Positions 1 to 11,132 are shown, counted from the first letter of the stretch. The stretch: DNA of 64,000 nt from Eledone cirrhosa (GCA_964016885.1 OZ024745.1:54643800-54707799); one strand, 5' to 3'. Notes: generated from the sequence alone by a model not told the origin. Translations and numbers: made by a program.

Positions 1-187
1 AGTAGAACTCAACTACCATTTTGGTTTCCTCTGGGAGGCATGAATGTCAAATATATCAGAAATTATGCATGAGTTGCATTACGTTTCACGTAAACAAATC
101 CTGTGCATGCGTGTGTACATTTCTACACCTGTACACACATACACACACATACACACACAGAAACATACTCAGAAACACACACACACA

Positions 188-188
<1 letters not shown>
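1..188. other. Leader region, no gene seen
   Basis: Anonymous A+T-rich DNA that becomes an imperfect (CA)n tract from about 131. No reading frame with recognisable protein character is seen. Confidence 0.5.

Positions 189-223
<35 letters not shown>
189..223. repeat. (TA)n microsatellite
   Basis: About 17 uninterrupted TA dinucleotides directly follow an imperfect (CA)n tract. Short ORFs across it encode only repeated Tyr-Ile and are not genes. Confidence 0.95.
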
Positions 224-225
<2 letters not shown>

Positions 226-834
226 GAGTTATACACTGGAAAATTCATTTGCATTTCTCATCTAATTCTTTCTTGCTTACTCAAGTTTAAATATTACGAA
301 TCTGTGTGTTATTATACCAATGGGTATATTGTTATGCATTGATATCATATTGATATATGCGTATGTATTAGACAGACTAATGTCAATATTTTCCTCTCTT
401 TCTTTTTACCCACCAATTTTCCCAAAACGGTTAACAAAAGTGACTTACACCCCCTTTATCACTTCTAATTTTTCTCGATCTTCCCTATTTTTTCATTCCA
501 GATTTTGCAAAACTTCCTTCAGTCATTTGTGCACATTCTCCTAAATTGACTAAAATCAATTGCTTTTACTTCTTCAAATTTTCTTAACTGTAGGCTGCCA
601 AAGTTTACAAATCATAATATATAAACCTTAGCTCTCTTTCTATATTATCTTGACGAATTGGCCTAATTTCCCCCAGTTTGACTTTTAACCATCGATTTCT
701 AAGCCACAATTAGTTACCGTTTCAGCGTACACTCCGATGTTTATTACAATTAATGATGAGGTATTAGAGGTTATTAATGCACAGCCGAAACACTTTGCTT
801 TTCAATAACACATGCACACACACATATACATCCC

Positions 835-868
<34 letters not shown>

Positions 869-975
869 GTGTGTGTACTAAATATACGGAAGTCCACATC
901 ACCACCAACTCTAAAAACACTCCCTCACCCAGATGCTCCTGTAGAAACGCAGTAGCCCGTGGCTGAAGTTACATT
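224..975. other. Anonymous region with a short (TA)n tract
   Basis: No gene recognised. A (TA)n tract lies at about 838-866. The rest is A+T-rich with no motif I can assign. Confidence 0.5.
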
Positions 976-1254
976 CACTCGGCCAAAACATATGTAGGTA
1001 AGTCGGAGGGCCGGTTTAAAGAATGCTTCCTTGACTATCAGACGTTCTTTAGACATTTTGATAAGCGCATATCCACGAAAATACCAAGCCACGTATGGTC
1101 ATTCAAGGATATAGACGGGGAGTTTTCAATTCACTGGAACTTTCTAACCAAATCGAGGCCGTAGTGAAATGGAGCGCTGTCCTGTGGTTGTTCATTGATG
1201 AACAAGTGAACAACTTGCAGAGGTTACGTAATAGTAATTGCCTTAACACGCTGC
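976..1254 (+). mobile_element. GIY-YIG endonuclease fragment of a Penelope-like retroelement
   Basis: The frame starting near 988 reads TYVGKSEGRFKE and continues to VWSFKDIDGEFSIHWNFLTK before a stop at about 1163. A second frame of the same strand carries on as LFIDEQVNNLQRLRNSN to about 1250. The order (Y-x-G-x-S/T, F-K, W-x-[FL]-K, I-x-W, then a Cys/Leu-rich tail with LN) matches the GIY-YIG-type module found at the C-terminus of many Penelope-like retroelement proteins. In the live family it would nick DNA for target-primed reverse transcription. Here it has a stop, a frame change and no RT upstream, and a long (CT)n tract follows immediately. It is a dead fragment. The family call rests on motif spacing only. 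Confidence 0.6.
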
Positions 1255-1273
1255 TCTCTCTCTCTCTTTCCCC

Positions 1274-1347
<74 letters not shown>

Positions 1348-1352
1348 TCTCT
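1247..1352. repeat. (CT)n microsatellite
   Basis: About 100 bp of nearly pure CT repeat with a few CCC interruptions. It abuts the 3' end of the GIY-YIG fragment. The Leu-Ser repeats it encodes are not a protein. Confidence 0.95.
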
Positions 1353-1668
1353 CACGCTAGGAATTTTCTATCACGTAACTGGAAGGATGCAGGATAACAG
1401 GAACTGAACTGCCACAAGTGATCGTTCTTCGACGGCTGTTCCACTACAATAGTCTTATTTGAGTTGTCTCTGTTGTCATCAAACTACCGACATCTGCCGC
1501 ACAGAATCCAGCCAGCACATATATACTTCAATTCTCACAATATACATACACGTGTTAAATATATATATATATATATATATATATAACCAAAGATTAATAT
1601 GGTTTACTCAATGAATATAGTTATACAATAGATTAAAAGCACTCTACAAAATAGTTTTCTGGAGTTAT

Positions 1669-1961
1669 TAATATTATTCAGAATATTAATGAATGAAGAC
1701 ATTCACATAATCAACATATATGTTTTATTATATATATTTCGAAGGTATTGTGCTGTTTTTTCAGTGCCAATACTGTAATTGCTGTTTTTTTTCATTGCCA
1801 ATACTGGAATTGGACCATCGAGACCGTTGAGGTGTATCATACATCAATCCATGTATTTTATCTGACGAGGACGTACTGAAAAAATAGCACAGTACCTTCG
1901 AAATATATATAATAAAACATATATTTTGATTATGTGAATGTCTTCATTCACTAATATTCTG

Positions 1962-1975
<14 letters not shown>
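1669..1975. repeat. Foldback element with about 98-bp inverted arms
   Basis: The left arm (about 1669-1766) and right arm (about 1874-1972) are near-perfect inverted copies, with only a handful of mismatches. They share GAAGACATTCACATAATCA and TATATATTTCGAAGGTA. The loop is about 107 bp and contains two degenerate copies of a roughly 30-bp unit ending CCAATACTG(T/G)AATT. (TA)n tracts flank both sides. The right arm carries the 3' half of a hammerhead-like ribozyme whose 5' core lies in the loop. No coding sequence is present. It could be a solo Penelope-type terminal repeat pair or a MITE-like foldback. Confidence 0.8.
1851..1922 (+). ncRNA. Type I hammerhead-like self-cleaving ribozyme (HH1)
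   Basis: Hammerhead order fits by eye. Helix I 5' strand TTTTAT is at 1856-1861. The core CTGACGA is at 1862-1868. Helix II is 1869-1878 with 1890-1899, with nine of ten positions paired including one G-U. GAA is at 1900-1902. Helix III is AT-rich ATATATAT (1903-1910) with the A15.1/U16.1 positions correct. H17 is A at 1911, and helix I 3' strand ATAAAA is at 1912-1917. The predicted cut is between 1911 and 1912. All invariant core residues (CUGANGA, GAA) are present. Helix III is weak as a monomer but self-complementary, so it could form in a dimer, as is known for short-helix-III hammerheads of Penelope-like elements. Activity is inferred, not shown. Confidence 0.68.
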
Positions 1976-2007
<32 letters not shown>

Positions 2008-2064
2008 GTGTGAGTGTGGAGTTGTGAAATTAATTTCGAAAATCAAGGAAACCTAGTAAAAAAG
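1976..2064. repeat. (TA)n tract and flank
   Basis: The TA repeat from about 1966 to 2004 borders the foldback on its right. It is followed by a short stretch with an A-rich run and no gene. Confidence 0.8.
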
Positions 2065-2185
2065 AAAAAAAAAATGCAACAAAAGCCCATTGGTGGAATT
2101 TGAACTCAGATTGGAAAGATCTGAAACAAATAGCATGATACAATTAATTGGACGCTCTACTGATTTGCCAATTCGACGCCTTACT
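2065..2185 (-). mobile_element. tRNA-derived SINE head, second type
   Basis: Read on the minus strand, the segment starts GGCGTCGAATTGGCAAATCA, has an A-box-like TTGGCAAATCAGTAGAGCG, and about 60 bp later a B-box-like GAGTTCAAATTCC. That is the spacing of a pol III internal promoter in a tRNA-derived SINE. The anticodon-arm region and the body differ from the abundant SINE of this window, so it is either a diverged subfamily or another tRNA-derived family. No intact tRNA cloverleaf was found. Confidence 0.5.
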
Positions 2186-2769
2186 TTCTTATTCCAGTGC
2201 TTGTTCTCTATGCATATATATATATACATTGTGGCAATATGTTGCAATTTTGATACCACAAAAGAGATTTGTGCTGTGAATGTTGCATGAACTACCTTCA
2301 GAACAGAGCACTAATCTAACGCTAAAAATACAAAAAAGCAGATTAAATGTAACTGTTCTGTATTCTGGCAATAAATTAATGTGAGCCGTTGATCAATTCA
2401 TACCTGAATGGAAAAAATATAGCTCCGTATGAATAACAATAATAGTTGCACCACTGCGTTTACAACCTACTAGAATTGAGTAGAAAAGAATAGAATATAT
2501 TTTGCACCTATCACTACTCGTTCAACAGCTCAATCTCTCGTTTGGGAATTATTTCAGTTATGAATGGAACATTAGTGTGCGGATTAATTTGAAAATATCA
2601 TTTTGAGTTCAATGCACTTTAGCAGGATATTGTTATCTTAAATGCACTTTAGTAGAATATTGCTTGCTAAAACCCTGACGTACGACGTTATGTACGGAAT
2701 AAAAAGGATGGTGATTCTTTTTTATTCATAAAACGGCGACCGCTATTGCAATAGAGAGAAAGGGAACGA
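2186..2769. other. Anonymous A+T-rich region
   Basis: No gene recognised. A short direct duplication built on AATGCACTTTAG(C/T)AG(G/A)ATATTG occurs near 2610-2665. Confidence 0.4.
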
Positions 2770-3240
2770 TAAGAGATATAGTTATAGAAATAAAGAAAGG
2801 GAGAGATAGAGTAATAGAAATAAAGAAAAGGAGGGATATAGTAATAGAAATAAAGAAAGGTAAATATATAGAAAGAGAAAGAAAATAAGGAGAGTTATAG
2901 AGAAAAGTGAGAATAATGAATTAGAAGATAAAAAACCTAGACGTATAAGGGAAATGGAGAAGAATGGGTGTGTAGCAAAAGAAACAGAAAAAAACAACAT
3001 AAATATGAAAGTCTTAATAGAATATAACAGTGAACTAATAAAAATGCAGTGTAGAAAATAAAACAGAGAAAGACAACAGAATATAACTCCAAATAGAAGC
3101 AAAAGTAACAAGAAAACAATAAGCAAAAAAAAAAATAAAAAAAAAATTACATAGAACTAGATATAAGGTAAAAAAAGTAAAGTGAAAACTGAAAGAGTAC
3201 AGGGACAAGAAGAAAAGCAATAAATGTCGATAACTTTTGG
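2770..3240. repeat. A-rich low-complexity block with a 30-bp minisatellite
   Basis: Three tandem copies of a unit built on ATAGAAATAAAGAAAGG occupy about 2780-2865. The rest to about 3240 is strongly purine- and A-rich on the plus strand. Long minus-strand frames here are Phe/Leu/Ser low complexity and are rejected as genes. Confidence 0.7.
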
Positions 3241-3984
3241 GAAGATACAATAAAAATTAGTGTTGAGAAGCAGGAGAATACTCGAACAAATCAATTCCAG
3301 TATGTTAATGGAACATATATTTTATCGATAGCGGAGATGGCTTTCAAATACATTGCTGATCTCAAACTGGATTTGAACTCGAAAAAATAGTAGGACATGA
3401 GATACTGAAATTTATTTAGTTTGATGACACCTCCTATCGAATATGGGGGAATAAAAAAGTAATACGTACGCATCACGTCTAAAATTTAGGATAAGTGAAA
3501 ACTAATTATTTCGTTCTTTATTTCATCAACGCCGGAAAGGTTCACCTCAGTGCAGTTCTTGAACTGAAAGGTAAAGAGCCTGATCAAATAATGGAAGAAA
3601 ATATATCCGACGCTCTAACTATTCTGTTAATTCAAGTTCGCTGAAATTAAGAAATATTTAGGATTGTTTCTCTCCTCTGACTACGCCAAACTGTTGTATA
3701 AATCCGCCGCGTGATTTTGATTGAGAACTATCTATTTGTGCAAAAAATGATTCAGAATATTATACTAAAGAAAATAAGATTACATAAGGTAATTAGGTAA
3801 AAGTGGGAACCTATGTGGTGTTATTTGATCAGGTGAAAATATAGTGAAATACATTTGAAAGCCGCTTTCAAAAATGAAAACGTTTTTATAAGTATACCTA
3901 AAATTGTTTAGCATGGATGGAAAATATCTTATCACAGATACTTTTAAACAGGACTTACAGAATATTATCATGAACAAATGGATC
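3241..3984. other. Anonymous region
   Basis: No assignable coding or repeat sequence. The stretch near 3370-3440 contains GGATTTGAACTCG, a possible B-box scrap on the minus strand, but too little to call a SINE. Confidence 0.4.
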
Positions 3985-6110
3985 TTCTGCCGGCTGGTTC
4001 TGCACGTAACGTCTATCCAGCGATTATTTCCTGAGGAATTCTAACCGTATTCCCTTAAAATTGGAGCTGTGATCTCTCAATTCAGATAAATAGCGGCTCT
4101 ACTTGGAACGACTTTCAGGTCCCCGAGATAAGCACACTATCAAATATTAGTGCAACAACTTCTACAAATCTTGCTCTTAATTCAGCCCCTTCCATGCTCC
4201 CAGTCGTACATGCGGCCTCAAGACAATTGATCTTCTCCACATGTTTCAGTAGAACTCTATAACCATGTTGAGTGCATTTCGCAGCCTTCCTTGAGAGGAC
4301 ACTGTCTTAGTTTTCGCAGCACGGATTTGCATTCCAGGCCTTAATTAATACCAAGTCGTCTGCAAATTCCAATCGATTGATCCTACATCAGTTAGTCGTG
4401 ATATCACTTCAAGCAAGGCTGCGCATGTCTGGTATGTTCATGATTATTATGAATAGGGGACGTGTCAATACGCACCCTTTGCTAATCCGAGGCTCACATT
4501 AAATGGCTTCGATTCAACACTATTTATCCGAATACAAATAATCGATACTAAGACAACAAGAAAGTGTCCAGTGATCCCATACTTCTGCAGAACCTTCCAC
4601 AGCAGGTCTCAAAGAATGCAGTCGTATGCAATTTGACGTCTACAAAGTTGGAATGCACCTCTTGGCAATACTCTCACGATTCCTTAAAGACCTGCTGCAC
4701 TGTGAATATTTGGTTGGCTGTGCAGCGTCCGGGGCGAAAACCACACTGTTCATCAGCTAACCTGCACTGAACAATCACAGTACATCTCTTTACCATACAC
4801 TTTAACGAGGGGGCTTAACAAGGAGATCCATCTATAATTAAAACAATCTCTCTTGTCACCCATTTTGAAAATTGGGAATACACTCCCGATTTCCTTTGTT
4901 TAGGTGTTTTCCAGAGATCCAGGCCACCTAGGAAACACATACCAGCCAGAGAATCCCTTTTCTAATTAGAGTTTTAACATCTAGGGTCAGATATAATTAA
5001 CCCCAGCGACTTTTCCACATTTGAACACTTTAACTGCTCTTATGACCTTAGACTCCGAGAGATATGTCATCGCCCTCGTTTAGATAAGAAAATGCTGTTG
5101 TGATCGTTAAAGCATTCTCTCCACTTCCTGATGATGCATCTGTCTGAAGATAGGAGAATCCTAGACTCTTACCTTATAGCATGTATGGAGGAAAACGTCT
5201 TATTACGAAGTCAGTGGATTCTCTATCAGCCTCAACAGATTATGTGCTGATCTGGAGTCGGATTCTAATAAAACATTTAACTTTGGAGGCCTTTACTGTC
5301 TGTGCTCCGCATTTTCGTGCCTGCTTGTACTGCAAATGCAAGGAGGGCTTATATCCAAGCCAAGCTTTGTAGGTCTCCATCTTTGCTGAGAGGGTATCTT
5401 TTATCTATGGATTGAACCAAGGGGTTCTCTTGCAACCCGCCATTATACCTAGCTGCTTCAGCCCGCAGCTTTTAACAGTTGAAGCAGAAGCTATTGAGCC
5501 GAAATATCTTCACTCCCATTCAATGTTTTCAGTTTTTCTAGGGAGTTCTCTGAATTTGGATGAAATAGAATCCGCATACCTGATCTTGACTTCCTTTCCA
5601 CAAAAGCTTCTCACTTTATCCTGTAGGTCGACATGCAACAGCCAATGTTTTGAGAATTCTTGGTTTTTAATGCAGATAACTAGATGGTGATAATGTGGCA
5701 GCTCAGCCCCTCTTTTAATACGAACATCCTGTAGAGAATTGAAGAGTTCAAAGGCAATAACAAAATTAATTATTGACCTTTGTCTCTGATTCCCCATATA
5801 TAAGGTATATTTATGGGTGTTTCTGTGCTGGAAGAAGGTGTTCATATTAGAGAGTCTCTTGATAGAAGAGAAGCCTAATAAGGCCTCCTGATTCATATTT
5901 AGTTCGGGATCACCTTTCCTTCCTATCACTCTTTTCCATCTCAGGTGGGCTGTGTCAACATTTGCAAAGGAATCTCCTATTAGGATATATAACACCGCAG
6001 TTACTTTATCAAGGAAGGGTATTCGGAAGACCTTTTCTGCTAGAGATGTGTCGCAGATTGCGAAGAGCGGTACGGCCATCAGATACGATGGTTAATTACG
6101 ATATAGGCGG
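3985..6110 (-). mobile_element. LINE family A copy 1: endonuclease-RT non-LTR retrotransposon, degenerate
   Basis: On the minus strand the order is endonuclease, linker, RT, C-terminal domain. The endonuclease end (6079 to about 5690) contains ILIGDSF (the GDFN-type motif), NTFFQHRNTHKYT and LPHYHHLVICIKN (the SDHH-type motif with H-H-L-V). The RT begins near 4770 with CGFRPGRCTANQIF, then FVDVKLHTTAF and a degenerate CVLTRPLF (GC-LSP-LF). The catalytic motif EFADDLVLI is at about 4350-4370. The C-terminal part ends with VEPLFI and IERSQL near 4000. The element copies its RNA into DNA after nicking the target with an apurinic-type endonuclease. Frames are broken by several stops and shifts, so it is inactive, although the FADD box survives. 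It is the most complete of five copies in the window. Confidence 0.8.
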
Positions 6111-6390
6111 GCAGATGCCTGACGAATAAGCAATCCCAGACAAACAGCAGTAAACTGCTCGGGGAGATGAGGCAATGTGTGACACCTTCAGCTCCAAGAA
6201 AATCTTCACAAACGTTGTAACTATGACGAAGCGAGTAAAGGCCGTCTGTATAAAGTCTAGTCTACCCAAGTCTGAGAAGAGTGTCAGGTTGGTGGCTGGC
6301 ACGAATAAGAGCACAAACACTGCAATATGGCAAAATATTACAAAAAGAATCATGCCGCATCGTCCGTCGCGCGGGTTATGAAGGGGCACG
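6111..6390 (-). mobile_element. Possible 5' portion of LINE family A copy 1
   Basis: A 97-codon open frame lies directly upstream of the endonuclease remnant (minus strand 6389-6096), but its translation shows no endonuclease motif that I recognise. It may be a frame-shadow of the LINE N-terminus or unrelated flanking sequence. Confidence 0.25.
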
Positions 6391-8916
6391 CTCAGAGTGG
6401 TCTGTTTGAAAAATATACTGTAGCCATGATTTCATGCTTAACACAATTATATTAATTTGGAGTCAATGAATGATCTTACAGCATGACAGATTCTTTATTC
6501 TACCGCTCCAGCTGGTAGACAAAAAGAAAAAAATATTCTTCAAATCATAGTAGCGTCTTGCAAATAGGAAAACAAACATTCAATACAGCGGCTTTGGATA
6601 TGCTAAGTCTAAAATCATAGGAAGGGTCCGAACCATTTGGCCATGTCTGCTATGTCAGAGATAAACAGGAGTTAAATAACTTCAGCACATCAAAGAATGT
6701 TGATTAATTTTTGAAATCGATTCCCAACTTCTTTGTTTAGATCTCAACTGATAAAGCACAAAATGGAATCAAGCAATGTTTCAACTGAAAGCTAAGAAAG
6801 ACATGGTTAAATAACAAGAATCTTAATCTGGCGTCTTTATCGCTGTCTGATGTTCTTCGCTATTCCAAAGAATGAATATTGATATCACGATTTTCTTTTT
6901 ATCAAAGCATACCACACTACTTCTTGAGTTTCTTGCATCCAGTCGTAATAAATGAATGAAAGGAAGATTTGTCCTGGATGTATATGTAATGTATGTATGT
7001 ATGCACGTATATATGTATGCAGCCAGAAGCGCTTCTATTAATATTTTCTTGTGTGTATGCACACGTAGCGTGTATTAGAATAATGGACATAATTTAATGT
7101 AGGAATAAATACAGCTTGTAAGCTCCCATTGCAAAACGTTAGTCACAAAGGAACATTCTGTTGTTTTTTGTACCAAGAAATGTTTAAACCATTGTCGACA
7201 CATGTTCTGTAGCTAATAGGTCGTTCATCAGTTGATAGGTACCATTATCCTATAATATATGGGGAAAAATTTAGTCAAACACTATTTATAACAGATACAA
7301 GCTCGGACATAAATAATATGGCCTGTCCAATTTGCATAATGTGTTTTCATTGGCGTCATAAATAATTAAACAATAACTATTCATTCACAACACATAGGAT
7401 ATTAGGAAATATAAGACAAATCTAATATAGATATGACAGCAATTTATAAGTCTTTATACCAACATTCAACCAAATGTGAAGAGCCTTTTTGTTGTTCGCT
7501 TTCTACACAGAAAAACGAAGTTGAATTACAAATTGGCCATTCATAAGTAGAGGAGTATACTTATTCTGTCCATAAGAGGTCTATATAAATGCTATAAATA
7601 TCTAACACAAACTAACATGAAACTGAAATGGCTATTTTTGTTTGACAAGTATAAGCATGAGGTTCTGCTTTTGGTTTAATCGTGTGGTTGGCAGTGTAGC
7701 CGATGATCATCATTATTGTTGACAATTATCAGCAGGCGATATTATTTTGGAGTCAACTGTGTGATTAGTAGTGCTGGTTATAATGTTAACAAGCATTAAC
7801 AAGGGATTCTGTTTTAGGATTAGTGACAGGCGTTTGTCTTGTGATGTGATTAAAAACAACGTGTCATGAAGCGGTCTGTTGTTTACAGCAGTAGTATATG
7901 GTGTGTATGCATTAAAGGTGGTGAGCATGGTTCTGTTTTTATGATTACCATAGAATTTCTTTGCGAGGCAGAGATCACAGATTTTATATCTGATTTACAT
8001 GGGGATGCTTTATTTTGTGTCTATTTTTACATTCTTCGATATCCAAATGAGACTGGGCAGAACAATGCAATTCTTTTAATGTCAATGCTCTTCATGGGAT
8101 AAGTTTCTACTTTGCTGCAGTTACATGCTGATTCGTCTCTTAATTAGTGTTGCTGTAGGATACATGCTTGTGATTCTTCTTTATGAAACTGGACATTTTA
8201 GTCATACAGCCGAGTCTTAAGATGTACGTTGATTTGTTCAACAGCTTGTCTAATCCGAGTTTAACTAATGATTAACAGGAATCTTTTTGCATATATTTCA
8301 GAGGCATTTTACGATTTGTTATGCTATTGCCACAATGAATAGGATACAAAAGCAAATGCACTGCACCCTTACGTCTACCGTCGATAGTCCATAGTTGTAT
8401 TACACAATGATAAAGAAGCAACAAAAGTCAGTTTATTCGACTGTATAAGAAAATACACAACGCTCATGACTGATCAACGAAAACGTATGGATGGACATAA
8501 TTTTTTTGCAGAACTGTTACATATAGACAGTCAATCGAATATACACGTGTATAGTTCCTCCTGTATGATGAATGGATTTAAATATCATTTAGGTCAGTTG
8601 TGGGAGGTATCCTATTAGGAAACGAACACTTTGAAAGAACAACACTATTATTTTCTTCCATATAGATTAATTCATTGAAGGAGTTCTCATCGACACTTTC
8701 ATTGGGGAAGAATTGGAATAACAATTTGAGAGTTGTTATTTTTCTGTTTGAAATATTACATTTCTCTGTCTTTCTTCTTCTCCTCACCTTCCCTCCATTT
8801 CAACTTTAGAGAAATATCCTCTTAACCAAAGATCTAAATCGAATTTATAAAAGTAACACATTTGTTTGCAAAGCAGCACCCCGCTTCATCTATAGAGTGC
8901 TTTAAAATAACCCTGA
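6391..8916. other. Anonymous region without recognised genes
   Basis: About 2.5 kb of moderately A+T-rich sequence. Open frames of 70-80 codons occur (for example plus strand 7866-8102), but none shows a known motif, Kozak context with splice signals or repeated paralogy. A hammerhead-like string at 7220-7280 on the minus strand was examined and rejected. I see nothing supportable. Confidence 0.4.
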
Positions 8917-9003
8917 TTAAAATAATAAGAATAAGAATAACAATAATAATAATAAGAAAAATAATAATAATAATGATAATAATAACAGTAATGATAATAA
9001 TAA
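8917..9003. repeat. (AAT)n-type trinucleotide repeat
   Basis: Imperfect AAT/AATAAG repeats extend over about 85 bp. The Ile-rich ORFs on both strands come from this repeat. Confidence 0.85.
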
Positions 9004-9114
9004 TACACACACATATATGTATACATATAATTATACAAATAAAATATAGAGTTATTAACTCATATAGATACCCTGCAGTTAACAACCTCAAAGTATAAAT
9101 ACTGAGCATTATAA

Positions 9115-9704
9115 TGTGTAGAAGTAAACAGAGTAAACCCATGCCTAAAATTACGAGGGTAGATTACACCACACATTTTATATATCATTCAACCTGAATT
9201 ATATGGGATGTTACAATATTTCTTACAAGATTTCTCATACATACCATATCAATAACCATTTCATCTCCCGGACAGACTAAATATTTAATCTGTTTCGCCC
9301 TGAATGAATCGTGTATTTTGGCCCATTATCTGTTGAGCTTATAAAAATGAGTGTAAATAGGCTATTATTTCTAGCATAACCACTCCCACCGCATATGACT
9401 TTCAACGCACGAGGTGTAAACTTTAGTGAGTTTATCGTTATGGGTGTTATGTAACATTTAGTTTTATCTCTCACTGACGAAATGCCTACGGATTACTTGT
9501 TACAAACACGATTCATTCAGGGCGAAACAGATTAAATTTTGAGTCTGTCCGGGAGATGAAATGATTATTGATATGGTATGTATGAGAAATCTTGTAGGAA
9601 ATCTTGTAACATCCCATATGATTCAGGTTGAATAATATATAACATTTGTGGTGTAATCTACCCTCGTAATTTTAGGCATGGGTTTACTGTTTACTTCTAC
9701 ACAT
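9115..9704. repeat. Foldback element with about 200-bp inverted arms
   Basis: The left arm (9115-9314) and right arm (9506-9704) are inverted copies with few mismatches. Examples are the terminal TGTGTAGAAGTAAAC and the internal TTAGGCATGGGTTTAC, CCCGGACAGACT and TTTCGCCCTGAATGAATC. The central spacer is about 190 bp. The right-hand part carries a complete hammerhead-like motif on the plus strand. The left arm holds only its 3' half, inverted. No protein is encoded. The structure resembles inverted terminal modules of Penelope-like elements or a non-autonomous derivative. Confidence 0.82.
9462..9563 (+). ncRNA. Type I hammerhead-like self-cleaving ribozyme with GUC site (HH2)
   Basis: Helix I is TTTTATCTCTC (9462-9472) paired with GGGAGATGAAA (9551-9561). 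That is eleven pairs including two G-U, with one A/C mismatch next to the core. The core CTGACGA is 9474-9480 and GAA is 9524-9526. Helix III ACAG (9527-9530) pairs with CTGT (9545-9548). H17 is C at 9549, so the predicted cut 3' of GUC is 9549/9550. The helix II segment (9481-9523) is long and pairs poorly beside the core; GCCT with AGGGC is the best pairing I find. That is the main weakness. The long helix I and GUC triplet are hard to explain by chance. Confidence 0.62.
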
Positions 9705-10394
9705 ATTAATAGATATAATTATATACATTTATAATTATATACTTATATATACATATATAGATACATATATACATACATATACATATACATATGTATAGTG
9801 GCTGCCAACTCGTTTTCGAGTACGGCTCCTACTTTATATCCATGTAGGAGAACCCCTACCGATGCGCTAAACGAGTGTGACTTTTTAGTCCAGCCAGCGA
9901 CATGAAAATTCTGGTACAAACACTACACTTGTGACAATTATTGACACATAGTGCTAAGCCCATGGTACCATGTGACGACAAGTGCAGAGAGATCTCCAGA
10001 TATAAAGCAATGCCTGTGCCGTGAAGCTTTTATAGTGAGGAAATGCACTGCAGAAAGCCAGTCCCACTCTCTTAACCAAGATGATATTTACCAAAAAGAA
10101 GAACAAGTCAACATCATTGGATACCATCAGGGTTGCAGGTGTTATATCAGAGTTTTCCTTCTCCTAGAATTCTGCCTTGACAAAGGCTAAGGGGTCATCT
10201 CTCCCGGTGATTTTGGATGGCCATTGACTCTTAAGAGCTCCTTTGCCCTTTGACAGGTTTTGTTTTTAGTCCTGCAGGATGTCCAGAGTCACCCTCCTCA
10301 CCAAGAAACCTTGGTGGGGTTGCCAGTTTAGTCGCCAACGACCCGACCATGAGACAGGTTGTACTGGGATACATGTTGCCAGTAGCACCAACTG
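9705..10394. other. Anonymous region with TA-rich tract and unassigned moderate-GC segment
   Basis: A TA/TACA-rich stretch fills 9705-9800. The following 600 bp, including a more G+C-rich piece at 10200-10400 (GGAGTCACC-type words and a GGTGGGGTTGCC stretch), matches no family I recognise. It could be an unclassified repeat. Confidence 0.35.
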
Positions 10395-10451
10395 GTGACC
10401 TGACATATACATATATACATACATATATATATACATACACGCACATACGTG

Positions 10452-10494
<43 letters not shown>

Positions 10495-10510
10495 CTGTGT
10501 GTGTGTGTGG
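10395..10510. repeat. Compound (TA)n(GT)n microsatellite
   Basis: TACA-type repeats lead into about 20 TA units and then a (GT)n run. Confidence 0.9.
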
Positions 10511-10696
10511 TATAAGGAGTGAGACAGAAGAAAGAAATCAATAGAGGAGAGGGAAAGCCATCTGGTACACAATATTCAGGTAAGATAAATTATGTATCCA
10601 CTAAACAATATAAAACGGCGAGAATCTCATTCATCAAAGGATTGTTTGAAGTATAGTACTTGATACATACATCCGGATTTACAATATGATATTATA

Positions 10697-10810
<114 letters not shown>

Positions 10811-10861
10811 AATATGTGTGTGACTCTGTCTCTATGTGTGTTCGTATGTACATACCGTATA

Positions 10862-10970
10862 GAAATGACTTATATATGACTAGAGGTTCCTTCGTTTGAA
10901 ATCAGCAGGACATTTCTGATGGTTTCAATCGAATGAAAAATTTCTAATCGTGTAAAAAACATTTCTTTAT
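10862..10970. repeat. Two decayed hammerhead-family repeats, head to head
   Basis: On the minus strand, 10862-10915 reads CTGCTGATTTC with a downstream CTCTAGTC and ATAAGTCATTTC. On the plus strand, 10915-10965 reads CTGATGGTTTC, then GAATGAAAAATTTC. Both align to the better-preserved ribozyme at 62858-62908, but each has a substitution in CUGANGA and a disturbed helix III. They are decayed relatives in inverted orientation. Confidence 0.5.
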
Positions 10971-11059
10971 TAAGATTAATTTGTGAATTCAATACTAATG
11001 TATTGAGCGCCTTATTAAACTATTCTTACTCTTCGTTCATTTTTGAAAGCCATTTTTAG

Positions 11060-11122
11060 TTCTCTGTAAACTTATATATATATATATGACACAAAGATAT
11101 ATATATATATATATACATATAT
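11060..11122. repeat. Short (TA)n tracts
   Basis: Two short TA runs at about 11074-11086 and 11098-11122 lie immediately 5' of the next hammerhead-family copy. Confidence 0.8.
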
Positions 11123-11132
11123 ACTATGGAAA

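Noticed and set aside
7215..7285. Minus-strand CTGATGA followed by GAACATGTGTC, a possible hammerhead
   Set aside because: The residue after GAA is C and not A unless a base is missing, and helix I does not pair.
7866..8102. 78-codon plus-strand frame as a small gene
   Set aside because: No recognised domain, signal or splice context. Cannot be distinguished from a random frame.
10231..10572. Frames of 90-113 codons on both strands
   Set aside because: Half of each is microsatellite. The unique half is open on both strands with no motif.
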